Source: Azophilus sp965215035
GTDB taxonomy: Bacteria; Pseudomonadota; Gammaproteobacteria; Pseudomonadales; Azotimanducaceae
NCBI GenBank assembly: GCA_965215035.1
Contig: OZ244040.1
Location: 124,001 to 188,000 of the forward strand
Direction: 5' to 3'
DNA: 64,000 nt
Below, one piece after another: positions 51,324 to 59,941 of this stretch. The notes under the pieces were generated by a model. That model was given only the letters and a program-made list of their open reading frames with translations. It was not told the DNA's origin and did no database searches. Positions within the stretch are counted from its first letter, which is position 1. The number at the start of each line of letters is the position of its first letter. A program made the position numbers and the translations under genes.

Positions 51324-53297
51324 CTACAGCGCCATCACCTGACGGGCCGCTCGATAGCCTTCCGCGTTGGCACCGGCGAAGGCCTGCATTCCGCGCAGCT
51401 CGGAATGGGCGAAAAAGATACGCCCGTAGCCTGCCCGCAACCGGTCGGAGGGCGACTGTCCCCCATCCGCAGGGTAGAAGAACCCCGGCTGCGGTACGTT
51501 GTAGGCGTGCCCCCAGCGGTTCAGCGTGATGCCGGCGATATCGCGGTCGGGGTCGAAGCCGCCCGCATCGAACAGCGTCGTCATCTGCCGCCGGATGCGC
51601 CGTTCGTAGTCCGCGTAAGCCGTGCTGAACATTTCCCAGCGCAGGAGTTCGCCCTGTACGCTGGCCGGCAGCTCCGGCTTGACCAGGGAGGCATAAAACG
51701 TCAGCACGATGGGCTTGTCCGGGTGCAGCGGGGCGCGGTAGCCGCCCACCTGCATGGGCTGGCGGATGTTGCAGGTGAACCCGAACTCCCCGCCCTGGTA
51801 GACGGCGGCGGTGATGCCGAGCCGTTCCAGGAAACGCCAGTTGGTGAGCGCCACGTTGGCGACCAGGTAGGGCACGTGCACGAAGGCTTTGAGGGCATCG
51901 AGGATGTGTGCCGGGGCATCGCCGAGAACATTGCGGCTCACCCAGCCGCCGGCACAGACGATGGCGCTTCGGCCGACCGCCGCGTGCAACTCGCCGTCGC
52001 GCTCGTAGACGACACGCACTCTTTTTCCATTGGAGCCCGGCAGGTGCCGCACATCGACCACGGTGGCACCGGTGCGCAGGCGCAACTGGTTGTTCCCGTG
52101 GTCGAGACGCTCGAAATTGAAGCGCCCGGCGAGTACATCGCGGGGATTCTTGCCGCCAGCGATGCCCTCCGGCCAGATATGCTTGGCGAAGTAACGGTAG
52201 GGGAAACTGTTGCCCCCCGGGAAACAGCCGACATTGAATCCGCGCACCACCGCCGGCAGCGACCGGAACGCCGGGTCTGCCTGCGCCTCGGGATTCGTCT
52301 CGCTCGCAAGCGCGGCACCCGGCATCTCCATCTGCCCGGTCGCCACCAGCGCCGAACAGGTTCCACAGCCAGCCCCCACCGCACTTGCCACCAGCGGGTC
52401 GGCGAAGCGGGCGATTGCCGGGGAAAGCCCGTGCACATCCACGAGCAGTTGTTCGTAGCTCATCCGGTCGAGCCAGGGCTCGAGGCCGTCCCGTTGCCGG
52501 TCGAGGGTCAGATGCCATTGCCAGCGGATGAAGTCCTGCCGAACCTCCTCTGGTAGCCCTAGGCCTTCGAGATCCCTCATCCAGGGGTTGCGCACCGGTT
52601 TCGGGCGGGGATTGGCAGCGGAGGGGGCGGAGTAATAGCCGATGCTGTCGGAGACGATGCCCAACCACAGGTAGATATAGTTCGAAACGTCGAACTCGAG
52701 GGCCTTGTCCGTACCCTGCAGCTCTTCCAGTCCGTACCTGAGCGGCATGCCGATATCGGTGAACTCGTCGTAGAGCAGGTCGTCGCCAAGCGCGACCTGC
52801 CCCGGCGCCGTGGGCAGAACCACTAGATTCGACCCCTGCGGGCCGAAGATGCGATGCCCGTCCACCTCGAATTCGTTCTGCCGCGCCTCGCCGCCCGGCA
52901 TGCGGTGATTTTCGAGGATCAGCCCCTTGAGCGAACTCTCCTTGTCGAGCAGATAGGCGGCACCCAGGCTGGAAGCGCCGCCGCCCACCATGATGACGTC
53001 GTAGCCGTCTTCCTCCACGGGCAGGGCACCGTAGTCCACCTCGTCGAACCAGCCATCGCGAACCCAGTGCGCACGGCTCAGCACGTCCCAGGTATTGCCG
53101 TTCGCACCCTGATAATCGCCGACGCCGCTCGGGCCGTCGAAGCGCCGCGCCGCCGCCCGGTCTATTGGCGGCAGTTGCACGCCGGCCTTCGCCGCGAGCA
53201 GTTCCCGGGGCGTCAGGCCGCTCAGCAGGGCGCTGCCGGTGCCAAGCAGCATGCCTCCTAGGTAATCCCGCCGGGTGATTCCTTTTTCCTTATTCAT
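51324..53297 (-). CDS. Tat-exported FAD-dependent oxidoreductase, spermidine dehydrogenase-like
   Basis: About 657 aa from MNKEKGITRRDYLGG. The twin-arginine signal (TRRDYLGGMLLGTGSALLSG) predicts folded export to the periplasm. A Rossmann FAD motif VIMVGGGASSLGAAYLLD occurs at ~105, followed by ILENHRMPGGEARQNEF. A second flavin block is SAIVCAGGWVSRNVLGDAP (~460), and the C-terminal block is RIFFAHSELRGMQ. The length, Tat signal and motifs resemble Pseudomonas spermidine dehydrogenase (SpdH), but substrate is not certain. GGAG is placed six bases before the ATG. In the same direction as the amidohydrolase upstream. Confidence 0.8.
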   Translation of the reverse strand: MNKEKGITRRDYLGGMLLGTGSALLSGLTPRELLAAKAGVQLPPIDRAAARRFDGPSGVGDYQGANGNTWDVLSRAHWVRDGWFDEVDYGALPVEEDGYDVIMVGGGASSLGAAYLLDKESSLKGLILENHRMPGGEARQNEFEVDGHRIFGPQGSNLVVLPTAPGQVALGDDLLYDEFTDIGMPLRYGLEELQGTDKALEFDVSNYIYLWLGIVSDSIGYYSAPSAANPRPKPVRNPWMRDLEGLGLPEEVRQDFIRWQWHLTLDRQRDGLEPWLDRMSYEQLLVDVHGLSPAIARFADPLVASAVGAGCGTCSALVATGQMEMPGAALASETNPEAQADPAFRSLPAVVRGFNVGCFPGGNSFPYRYFAKHIWPEGIAGGKNPRDVLAGRFNFERLDHGNNQLRLRTGATVVDVRHLPGSNGKRVRVVYERDGELHAAVGRSAIVCAGGWVSRNVLGDAPAHILDALKAFVHVPYLVANVALTNWRFLERLGITAAVYQGGEFGFTCNIRQPMQVGGYRAPLHPDKPIVLTFYASLVKPELPASVQGELLRWEMFSTAYADYERRIRRQMTTLFDAGGFDPDRDIAGITLNRWGHAYNVPQPGFFYPADGGQSPSDRLRAGYGRIFFAHSELRGMQAFAGANAEGYRAARQVMAL

Positions 53298-53486
53298 CGA
53301 AAGCTCCGTCGGTCGTTTGGACATGATGGCGACCCAGCCTTTATACAGACGCACGATGCATCCCGCAGTGGCAGACATCGACCCATGCAACGCCCTTGCG
53401 AGCCGCCGGGTCGGTGGTCCGGCGAACTTGCGTCGTGACCGCCTGCAAGCGGGGCGAGCAGCAGATTCAGGACATTCCGCTGCCGG

Positions 53487-54932
53487 TCACGGCCTTGCCT
53501 TCTCCGGCGAAGACATCGAGCGCGGCGGTGCCGCCAGTACTTCCGCATCCTGCGCGTACTCTGCCTGAATCGCAGCGAGTTCCCGCTCGATCCGTGGCCG
53601 CGGCCACCAGTCGCCGCGGAGCATGACGCCGGCGATGGCTCGGGAATTGCCGATGTCCTCCAAGGGATTCGCATCGAGTAGCACCAGATCCGCGCCCGCG
53701 CCTTCAACGATGGTACCGAACTCCCCCTCGCGCTCGAAATAGCGGGCCGGTTCCGCGGTGGCCGCGGTCAGCGCCTGGTAGGGGGTCAGCCCGGATTCGA
53801 CTAGGAGCGCGAGTTCCTGATGCACGTTGTAACCGGACGCCACGGTGTCCGTACCGAGCAGGATGGGTGCGCCGGCATCGCTCAATGCCTTGACGAGTGC
53901 CATGCGCGGTGTCCGCGCCGCCTTCAGGCCCGCACGCGGCCGGGGCAGGAAGAGTTCGTACAGCCACTCCTGGAAGATGCGTAGCATGGGCGGCGTGTAG
54001 CGGTCCTCTTCCTCATTGAAGACCGTGAATCGGTCCCACTCGGTTTTCACGTTGTCCTGGACGATGAGGGTCGGATCGTTCCACACCTCGTATTTCGCCG
54101 TCATCTCGGCCAGGCGCCGAATCTTTTCTGGAGTGCAGTAGTTCATGCCCTGGTAGACATCGTTCATGATGGGTTCGAGCCCGGCTTCCGGGCCGGCACA
54201 GGCCACATCGTAGCCGGACAGGTGCTCCACAGAGCGCATGCCACTCTGCAGGGCGTATTCGATGTCGACCGGCATCGGCACATGGCCGACAACCGGCAGG
54301 CCGACTTCCCGGGCGGCTGCCATGATCGCATCGAAGATGGGTTGCGGCAGGGTGGAGTAAATCTTGACGAAGTCGTAACCGGCGGCCGCCGTCTCGCGCA
54401 CATAGGCGGCCGCTGCCTCGCCGGTCGCAAAGGGCGTGCTGGAATCGTGCAGGGGCGGGTCGCCGTCCATGGCACCGTGTGCGGTGAACATGCGGGGGCC
54501 GATCATTTCCCCCCGGCGAATCTTTTCCCTAGCCTCCAGGTTGGCGGGGCCGCCCGCCGTATCGCGCAGAGTCGTGACGCCGAACATCACGTACTGGCGC
54601 AACTGCTGGGACTGGACGCGCTGCACCATTTCCCACTGGGAGACTTCCATGGATGCACTGTCGCCGGGGTTGGTGTGCGCGTGCATGTCGGCCAATCCGG
54701 GAATGAGAAACTTGCCGGTGCCGTCGATCGTCTCGGCGTTGCCGCCGCCGCAGGCGCTGCCGGGTTCGCAGATCGCAACGATCCGGCCACCACGCACCAG
54801 TACCGAGTGGCCTTCTAGGACGATCTCCTCCGTCATGGGTATGACGCTTGCATTCTCGATGAGATAGTCGCCGGCGACGGCGTGAGCGGCCAGGAAGAAA
54901 AGCGACACCAGGGGACAAGGCACTGCCTTCAT
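53487..54932 (-). CDS. Secreted metal-dependent amidohydrolase
   Basis: 481 aa. Signal peptide VSLFFLAAHAVAG is at the N-terminus. The amidohydrolase superfamily features are metal ligands in LADMHAHTNPGD (~90), carboxylatable Lys in YDFVKIYSTLP (~195), His in VVGHVPMP (~220) and in RSVEHLSGYD (~240), and Asp in LLGTDTVASGYN (~370). It is of the imidazolonepropionase-like/prolidase group that hydrolyses cyclic amides or dipeptides. Substrate not determined. First gene of a minus-strand series with the FAD oxidoreductase, M29-like protein and P450. Confidence 0.88.
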   Translation of the reverse strand: MKAVPCPLVSLFFLAAHAVAGDYLIENASVIPMTEEIVLEGHSVLVRGGRIVAICEPGSACGGGNAETIDGTGKFLIPGLADMHAHTNPGDSASMEVSQWEMVQRVQSQQLRQYVMFGVTTLRDTAGGPANLEAREKIRRGEMIGPRMFTAHGAMDGDPPLHDSSTPFATGEAAAAYVRETAAAGYDFVKIYSTLPQPIFDAIMAAAREVGLPVVGHVPMPVDIEYALQSGMRSVEHLSGYDVACAGPEAGLEPIMNDVYQGMNYCTPEKIRRLAEMTAKYEVWNDPTLIVQDNVKTEWDRFTVFNEEEDRYTPPMLRIFQEWLYELFLPRPRAGLKAARTPRMALVKALSDAGAPILLGTDTVASGYNVHQELALLVESGLTPYQALTAATAEPARYFEREGEFGTIVEGAGADLVLLDANPLEDIGNSRAIAGVMLRGDWWPRPRIERELAAIQAEYAQDAEVLAAPPRSMSSPEKARP

Positions 54933-55341
54933 GGCTGGAAAATCCTCGATATGCAGGTTGAGACCATGGGCAATCTTACACTAGGAGCTCCTCACCCTTG
55001 GGCGGGGTCGCCACGATATCTCGTGCACATTCGGGCACGCGACGAGGCCGAACCGTCATAACCGCGGGCACCTCGATCCAATCCGGGCACTTGGCCCGGA
55101 AGACATGCGCCACCCCCGAATACGGATCCAGACTGCTCCGTCAGCGGGCAACCATACGCTGTTCGTCGCGATGACCAACCCTGCCGCCGCACCGGACTCC
55201 CGAAGCCTACCGCCGATGCCCTCGAATCCCACGCATTCCCCGACTCGTCCCGGCTCGTCGCGCGATACTCTGTCTGGAACGGCATCAGCTCACCGAAGTC
55301 CATTCCTGTTGTCTCCGAGTCGTTTCATGGGACGTTGCCAT
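54933..55341. other. Intergenic region with a possible decayed coding sequence
   Basis: 409 bp without an intact gene. On the minus strand a frame ending at TAA 54976 reads VFRAKCPDWIEVPAVMTV, then RPRRVPECARDIVATPPKG. An adjacent frame upstream reads GLVIATNSVWLPADGAVWIR. Both look coding and may be one gene broken by a frameshift near 55115. I cannot name the family. Confidence 0.3.
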
Positions 55342-55659
55342 TCATCGAACCGCCTGCACTTTGAGGTGCAGACCCTCGCGTTCCTGAAGGCGGCTAATAA
55401 TCTCGAAGAGATTGCGTGCCTGCGGATTGCCGGTTGGACCGAGCATACGCATCAGACTCTTGGGCGACTTCGCGGTCAGCCCACCGAGTTCCCGAAACCC
55501 GATGGTCGCGTTGACATAGTCGCGCAGAACCGACTTGCCGACATCCACCTCGCCGGCAAGAAGGCATTGCACACCTTCTTCGAGCAGCGCCTCGCGGAAG
55601 CCCGGATCACGCTCGACCCGCTCCCGAATTGTCACTCTGAAATCGCGCGTCAATGGCAT
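55342..55659 (-). CDS. HigA-like antitoxin / addiction-module DNA-binding protein
   Basis: 105 aa from MPLTRDFRVTIRERV. VLRDYVNATIGFRELGGL and TAKSPKSLMRMLGPTGNP (residues ~48-85) form the helix-turn-helix of the antitoxins found with phage-derived Gp49-like/HigB toxins. It neutralises the toxin and represses the operon. It begins 4 bp after the toxin stop. Because the toxin frame is broken, the antitoxin may now be a solitary regulator. Confidence 0.85.
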   Translation of the reverse strand: MPLTRDFRVTIRERVERDPGFREALLEEGVQCLLAGEVDVGKSVLRDYVNATIGFRELGGLTAKSPKSLMRMLGPTGNPQARNLFEIISRLQEREGLHLKVQAVR

Positions 55660-55663
55660 AGTC

Positions 55664-55992
55664 TCAACCCTCCTGCCGCCTGCTCCGCCTGTACTCGCGC
55701 CACAACGCCACCGCAGCCTCGATATCGCGCCGCTGACGCGCTTTCGTTCCTCCACCGAGGAGAATGATCAACGCATCACCGTCCCGCCCGAAGTAAATCC
55801 GGTAGCTGGACCAAAGTGGATTCGATACTCCAACACGCCGCCACCGACACCCTTCGCATTCGACAGGTTTCCCAACTCCATACGGTACAGCGCAGTCGCC
55901 CCGCGCGCAGCGGCGTGACGGTCGAGCCGGCCGATCCAGCGACCGAACGGGCTGCCGCCTTGAGCATCAATGAACTCCCTAACTTCGATCAT
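55664..55992 (-). pseudogene. RelE/HigB-family toxin with a single-base frameshift
   Basis: The frame begins MIEVREFIDAQGGSPFGRWI and continues through GVLEYRIHFGP, typical of RelE/ParE-type (Gp49-like) toxins. It then leaves frame at about 55805. Adding one G there (GGTCCAG-CTACC to GGTCCAGGCTACC) restores GYRIYFGRDGDALIILLGGG and ARQRRDIEAAVALWREY up to TGA 55664-55666, the normal family ending. It is therefore either an inactivated toxin or a sequencing error. Confidence 0.8.
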
Positions 55993-56332
55993 CGACGCAT
56001 GGTAACTAATGCGTTACCCGAATGCACCCCGTGTACTGGCTCAGGGGGCTGTCCGGCAGAGGCTCGAGGCACCCACGGAGCCACAGAGCCGGCTAGGGCC
56101 CGGGAGGGACAAGCGTCGGCAATGTCTGTAAGAAACCCCGCACTCAATCGATGCCCATCGATCGGTCGGCGCCGAGCGGAATCGCGATTGAGATGCTCCG
56201 GTTATACTATTCGCACCCGTTCCGTCCTCGCGGACGCCACCGGCACCGTTCGCGCGGTGTTCCTTTGGTCAGTGCAACGTCTGTGCCGCCGTTGCGGTGG
56301 TCTCCCTCTGTAACAACAAGGAGAAGTGCGAG
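55993..56332. other. Intergenic region between the toxin-antitoxin pair and the exonuclease gene
   Basis: 340 bp between divergent units. A TATACT at 56203-56208 could be a -10 for the rightward genes, but no -35 fits. No gene is seen. Confidence 0.35.
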
Positions 56333-56419
56333 ATGAAGATCGGCGTGATACTGGACCAGGTTGATTCGTTCAGGCGCTACGTGGATCGCGAAGTTCTCGT
56401 TATCGAGGATGCGCCCTGA
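56333..56419 (+). CDS. 28-residue small ORF preceding the exonuclease-BRCT gene
   Basis: ATG at 56333 with AAGGAG nine bases upstream encodes MKIGVILDQVDSFRRYV then DREVLVIEDAP and stops at 56417-56419, one base before the next ATG. The strong ribosome-binding site and the one-base gap suggest it is translated and coupled to the downstream gene. It could be a leader peptide or the N-terminal remnant of a larger protein. No family recognised. Confidence 0.5.
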   Translation: MKIGVILDQVDSFRRYVDREVLVIEDAP

Positions 56420-56420
56420 G

Positions 56421-57305
56421 ATGGCGACGTTCAACGCCATCGACGTGGAAACGGCAAACGCCGACCGGGCGAGTATCTGTCAGATCGGGATTGTTCACGT
56501 TCAGGCCGGCATGGTCGTGGATCGGTGGCAGACACTGGTGAACCCGGAGGATTGGTTCGACCCATGGAACGTGTCGATCCATGGAATCGACGAGAAAGAC
56601 GTAAGGGGAAGCCCCACCCTGCCCGAGGTTCGGGAGGAGTTGCGCGGGCGGCTGCGTGGCTCGGTATTGGTCAGCCACACGTCGTTCGACCGCGTGGCGT
56701 TCGAGCGGGCGATGACGCGGTACGACCTCGAACAACTGCAAGTTACGTGGCTCGACAGCGCGAAGATCGTCCGGCGGGCATGGCCCGAGAGGTATGGACG
56801 AAGAGGCTACGGCCTAAAAAACGTGGCAACGGATCTCGACATCTCGTTCGCGCACCACGATGCGCTGGAAGACGCCCGAGCAGCGGCAGAGATCGTGCTC
56901 CGCGCATGCGTAGTAGCGGAAACAGACATTGAGGGTTGGCTACAACGCGTGAACGGGCCCGTCTTCCCTTCGTCGCCGGAGTCGCCGAGGCGAGCATCGT
57001 CGGAGTCGCCGCAGCGAGAGGTAAACGCGGAAGGAGCTCTGTTCGGCGAGTCGCTAGTCTTCACCGGCGCGCTGGATAGCCGGCGACGGGAAGCGGCAGA
57101 CATGGCCAGAGTCGCCGGGTGTTATGTAGCTGACAATGTCAGCAAGAAGACTACGATCCTCGTCGTGGGCACTCAGGACAAGAGCAAGCTAAAGGGCTAC
57201 AAAAAGAGCACCAAGCACCGGAAGGCGGAGATCTTGATCGCGAAAGGCGTGGATATCCAGATACTGTCTGAGAGCGACTTCTTGGAACTGATCGGCGAGA
57301 TCTAG
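56421..57305 (+). CDS. DnaQ-like 3'-5' exonuclease fused to a BRCT domain
   Basis: 294 aa from MATFNAIDVETANAD. The DEDDh exonuclease domain (residues ~1-175) shows ExoI AIDVETANADRASICQIG (Asp, Glu), ExoII LVSHTSFDRVAFERAM (Asp) and ExoIII AHHDALEDARAAAEI (His, Asp). A Ser/Pro-rich linker follows (~185-205). A C-terminal BRCT domain (~207-294) contains ALFGESLVFTGALDSRRRE, CYVADNVSKKTTILVVG and the LxGYKKSTKHRKAEILIAKG tail, as in the BRCT of DNA ligase. The family is annotated as PolC-type/epsilon-like exonuclease; it may act in repair. Preceded by a coupled 28-aa ORF. Confidence 0.9.
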   Translation: MATFNAIDVETANADRASICQIGIVHVQAGMVVDRWQTLVNPEDWFDPWNVSIHGIDEKDVRGSPTLPEVREELRGRLRGSVLVSHTSFDRVAFERAMTRYDLEQLQVTWLDSAKIVRRAWPERYGRRGYGLKNVATDLDISFAHHDALEDARAAAEIVLRACVVAETDIEGWLQRVNGPVFPSSPESPRRASSESPQREVNAEGALFGESLVFTGALDSRRREAADMARVAGCYVADNVSKKTTILVVGTQDKSKLKGYKKSTKHRKAEILIAKGVDIQILSESDFLELIGEI

Positions 57306-57307
57306 GT

Positions 57308-57324
57308 CGTGCCGTGGCGGCACG
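57308..57324 (+). terminator. Hairpin just after the exonuclease-BRCT gene
   Basis: CGTGCCG-TGG-CGGCACG gives a perfect 7-bp stem starting 3 bases after the stop codon. Only GGTTTC follows, so the T-run is weak; it may act as a terminator or 3' stabiliser. Confidence 0.4.
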
Positions 57325-57649
57325 GTTTCGACGCTGGCTGCGGCATCGGTCGGCCTACTTCAACCCGTCGTTCCTCCAGTGGAGGCATCATCGAGTTCGA
57401 CTGGATGCGGCCCATTGCCCGCCGCTGTCACACTGTAGACCATCGATTGCCATTCGAGTAGCGCAGCAGCTTCAAACTAGGCTACTACCCGGCGGTTAGG
57501 AACTCCGGTATTGATGTGCGGGCTCCGCGTGGCCCTTGAAGTCCCTGAAATCCCAAGAGAGACCACTTCGACTCATCACCCCAAGACTTTCACCGCTATG
57601 CTACCAGTTGCGGTAAGATCTCTATAAGATACTGTTTTTATTGAGTTAT
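57325..57649. other. Intergenic region before the tRNA pair
   Basis: 325 bp between the exonuclease gene and tRNA-Asp (converging). No gene or clear repeat is visible. The part next to the tRNA (57590-57650) is AT-rich. Confidence 0.4.
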
Positions 57650-57726
57650 TGGCGGAGCGGACGGGACTCGAACCCGCGACCCCCGGCGTGACAGGCCGGT
57701 ATTCTAACCAACTGAACTACCGCTCC
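57650..57726 (-). tRNA. tRNA-Asp (GTC)
   Basis: 77 nt including encoded CCA. Acceptor GGAGCGG pairs with CCGCTCC; the D-arm has GTTCAGTTGGTTAGAAT; anticodon loop CTGTCAC gives GUC; the T-arm contains GGTTCGAGTCC. Second gene of a two-tRNA transcript. Confidence 0.97.
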
Positions 57727-57759
57727 GTGCGCAATGCGGCCTTACCAAGCAGCCGCGTT

Positions 57760-57835
57760 TGGTGGGTGTTGCAGGGGTCGAACCTGCGACCTACGGCTTG
57801 TAAGGCCGTCGCTCTCCCAACTGAGCTAAACACCC
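57760..57835 (-). tRNA. tRNA-Val (TAC)
   Basis: 76 nt including CCA. Acceptor GGGTGTT pairs with AACACCC; D-arm TAGCTCAGTTGGGAGAGC; anticodon loop CTTACAA gives UAC; T-arm GGTTCGACCC. It lies 33 bp upstream of tRNA-Asp. Confidence 0.97.
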
Positions 57836-57855
57836 CGTGCCGAACGAGGCAGCGT

Positions 57856-57883
57856 ATCTTAACGGGTGCCCTGCCCGAGTCAA
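57856..57883 (-). promoter_or_regulatory. Promoter of the tRNA-Val/tRNA-Asp unit
   Basis: On the minus strand TTGACT (57883-57878), a 16-bp spacer and TAAGAT (57861-57856) precede tRNA-Val by about 20 bp. The spacing and GC-rich stretch after the -10 are typical of stringently controlled tRNA promoters. Confidence 0.6.
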
Positions 57884-58082
57884 ACGGAACTGCCAGGTAC
57901 TACTGTCGCTTAGCCTTCCGTTTGCGGACCGCCCGACCGAGGATTGCGGAAACCACGGGGTGAACGCCTTCGAGTACTTCGGGCGAAGTCACGGCGGCAA
58001 CGGCCGCCCGTACCGGTGTTTCCGCGAACCGGGTGTCCAGTTGGTTGCGGGCGGGGCTGGCGTGGTGCAGTATCAAATTCCG

Positions 58083-58889
58083 ATGACCACCACAGTACCT
58101 TTACCAGTACAGCGTGACGACGCCCTACCAATGTGGCACCAGAGTATGGGGCCGCTCGGTTCCGGTGTGGTGTCGATACGAGGTGGCGACCCTGGCATCT
58201 TCAAGGCGTGTATCGAGTGCCTGTCGCAAAGGTTTCGCAAGAGGTGGTACGACCTCGCTGCGGGCGTGGCGGTCTTCATGGCCCCGAGCGTGGCCCACGA
58301 GGTGAAGGCAAGCGATGTGGGCGACTTGGTTAGGGCCCTCTGCCGCTGCAAGGGCATCGCAGTCGTACACTTGGGATCCGCGACCTCGGAGACCAAAGAC
58401 AAGCAGCAGTCCGCCGATCCAGACGAGTCGTATTTCATCGGGGAAAAAGCGGAGCGATTCCGAGATTTGGAGCGCCGATCTGACCTGGACCGGGCGGTCT
58501 CCGCGATGGAAGGCGTGCCCCGGGACCTCGTGATCGAGGTCGAGCACATGCACTATGACGCCAAGAAGCCAGGGATCTATCGGAAAGCCGGAGTCCAAGA
58601 ACTTTGGGACATTGGAACGACGCAGGCAAAGCGGGGTCCGGCCATCTGGGATCTCCAGGCGCCAGGCCGTGCCCGGACCGTGGAAACGTCACGCGTAATC
58701 GAAGGCGTCAGGGTCGACTGCCTGCTCGGGGCAATAAAGATGCTTCGTGTGCTCGGCGGCTACGGTGATTTCGTTGAGAAGAGGGCTAAGGGAGAACCCG
58801 TAGAGAATCAATTGCTTGCGGCGGCCGGGTTGATCCCAGCCCCGGTGCCGTCTAGAAGCGACCAAGCCGCCGGACCTGAGCCCCCTTGA
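58083..58889 (+). CDS. Uma2 (DUF820) family putative endonuclease
   Basis: 268 aa from MTTTVPLPVQRD. The core YDLAAGVAVFMAPSVAHEV (~60-78), DPDESYFIGEKAERF (~120) and RDLVIEVEHMHYDAKKPGIY (~150-170) follows the Uma2 pattern with PD-(D/E)xK-like acidic residues (DPDE and EVE). The C-terminal half continues YRKAGVQELWDI as in that family. Uma2 proteins are expanded mainly in Cyanobacteria and have no firmly known role. Earlier in-frame starts would run through the tRNA promoter region. It stands alone. Confidence 0.7.
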   Translation: MTTTVPLPVQRDDALPMWHQSMGPLGSGVVSIRGGDPGIFKACIECLSQRFRKRWYDLAAGVAVFMAPSVAHEVKASDVGDLVRALCRCKGIAVVHLGSATSETKDKQQSADPDESYFIGEKAERFRDLERRSDLDRAVSAMEGVPRDLVIEVEHMHYDAKKPGIYRKAGVQELWDIGTTQAKRGPAIWDLQAPGRARTVETSRVIEGVRVDCLLGAIKMLRVLGGYGDFVEKRAKGEPVENQLLAAAGLIPAPVPSRSDQAAGPEPP

Positions 58890-59068
58890 GCAGATCGTCG
58901 ATAGATCCGCCCACCTCCCCCAACTCCCATCGATGACTACGATGCCCGCTCCGCTGCGCTTAACGCGTAACGCGCTTAGGCGGTCGCCCCTCCCTGGGCG
59001 AGAGGATGTGCTCGTAGCGGAACGGCTCGACCCCGATCCGGTCAAACGACGCGGGCGGGCGGTACCGC

Positions 59069-59941
59069 TCAGTGGTCGCCGGTAAGCGGGACGAAAGCCA
59101 CCGGCAGTACCTGTCTTGTGGTGTAGCCGCCATCCGCGAGTTTGGTCACCACAGTCAGGTTTTGCGCAGTGAACTGGGTGCCGACGGGCAGCACCATGCG
59201 TCCGCCGGTTTTGAGTTGCTCAACCAACTTCGCCGGGATGTCCGGCCCGACGGCGGTGACGATGATGCCGTCGAAGGGAGCGGCTTCCGGCCAGCCGTAG
59301 TAGCCATCCCCGGCCTTGACAGAGACGTTGTCATAGCCCAAGGCCGCAAGGCGCCTGTCCGCCGTTTCCGCCAGCGCTGGGATGATCTCGATGCTGTACA
59401 CCGCATCGACAAGCACCGCGAGTACCGCTGCCTGGTAGCCGGAACCCGTGCCGACCTCCAGCACCCGGTGGCCCGGCTTCGGCTCCAGCAGGTCTGTCAT
59501 CAGTGCAACGATGAACGGCTGCGAGATCGTCTGCCCGTGGCCGATGGGCAGCGGGCGGTTGGCGTAGGCGGCCCGCAACCCGTGAGTGTCGACGAACTCG
59601 TGGCGCGGTACGGTGCGCATGGCTTGCATGACCGATTGGCCGAGCACCGCCCGCCCGGTATACCCCCGGGTTTCCCGGGTATCGCTTTCGATCTGCTCGA
59701 TCAGCCGAGCCTGGAGTTCATCCACCGCCGGTTCCCCGCCGCGAGCGCACGACACCAAAAATACCAGGCCCACCGCCAGCGCAAACCCACCCCACCGCCG
59801 CCGAACGGTGCCGCGCCAGGGGCGATAAGAATCAAGCGATCCGACACCTGTATCCCGGCGGAGCGAGCAATGGCGGGCGCGGCATCCGCAGCCGGTAGCG
59901 GAACGTCGCCGAACTATGCAGATTGGCTTGGCGCACCGCAT
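59069..59941 (-). CDS. pcm: Protein-L-isoaspartate O-methyltransferase with a lipoprotein-type signal
   Basis: The methyltransferase domain covers the C-terminal ~210 residues: AMRTVPRHEFVDT, YANRPLPIGHGQTISQPFIV, the SAM motif VLEVGTGSGYQAAVLAVLV, FDGIIVTAVGPDIPAKLVEQ and GGRMVLPVGT. It repairs isoaspartyl residues. Unlike cytosolic E. coli Pcm it has an upstream hydrophobic stretch ending in a lipobox (FALAVGLVFLVSCARGG), implying export and lipid anchoring. The start is unclear: the nearest in-frame ATG (59941) gives an overlong, basic N-terminus, and no usual alternative start lies just before the signal. The enzyme family is certain; the start and location are not. Confidence 0.85.
   Translation of the reverse strand: MRCAKPICIVRRRSATGCGCRARHCSLRRDTGVGSLDSYRPWRGTVRRRWGGFALAVGLVFLVSCARGGEPAVDELQARLIEQIESDTRETRGYTGRAVLGQSVMQAMRTVPRHEFVDTHGLRAAYANRPLPIGHGQTISQPFIVALMTDLLEPKPGHRVLEVGTGSGYQAAVLAVLVDAVYSIEIIPALAETADRRLAALGYDNVSVKAGDGYYGWPEAAPFDGIIVTAVGPDIPAKLVEQLKTGGRMVLPVGTQFTAQNLTVVTKLADGGYTTRQVLPVAFVPLTGDH

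Noticed and set aside
51277..52668. 463-codon minus-strand ORF inside the Tat flavoprotein gene
   Set aside because: Alternative frame of the flavoprotein; the frame with FAD motifs and twin-arginine signal is the real one.
56188..56208. TTGAGA ... TATACT as a promoter for the exonuclease gene
   Set aside because: The spacer is only 9 bp, too short for a sigma-70 promoter; at most the -10 is meaningful.
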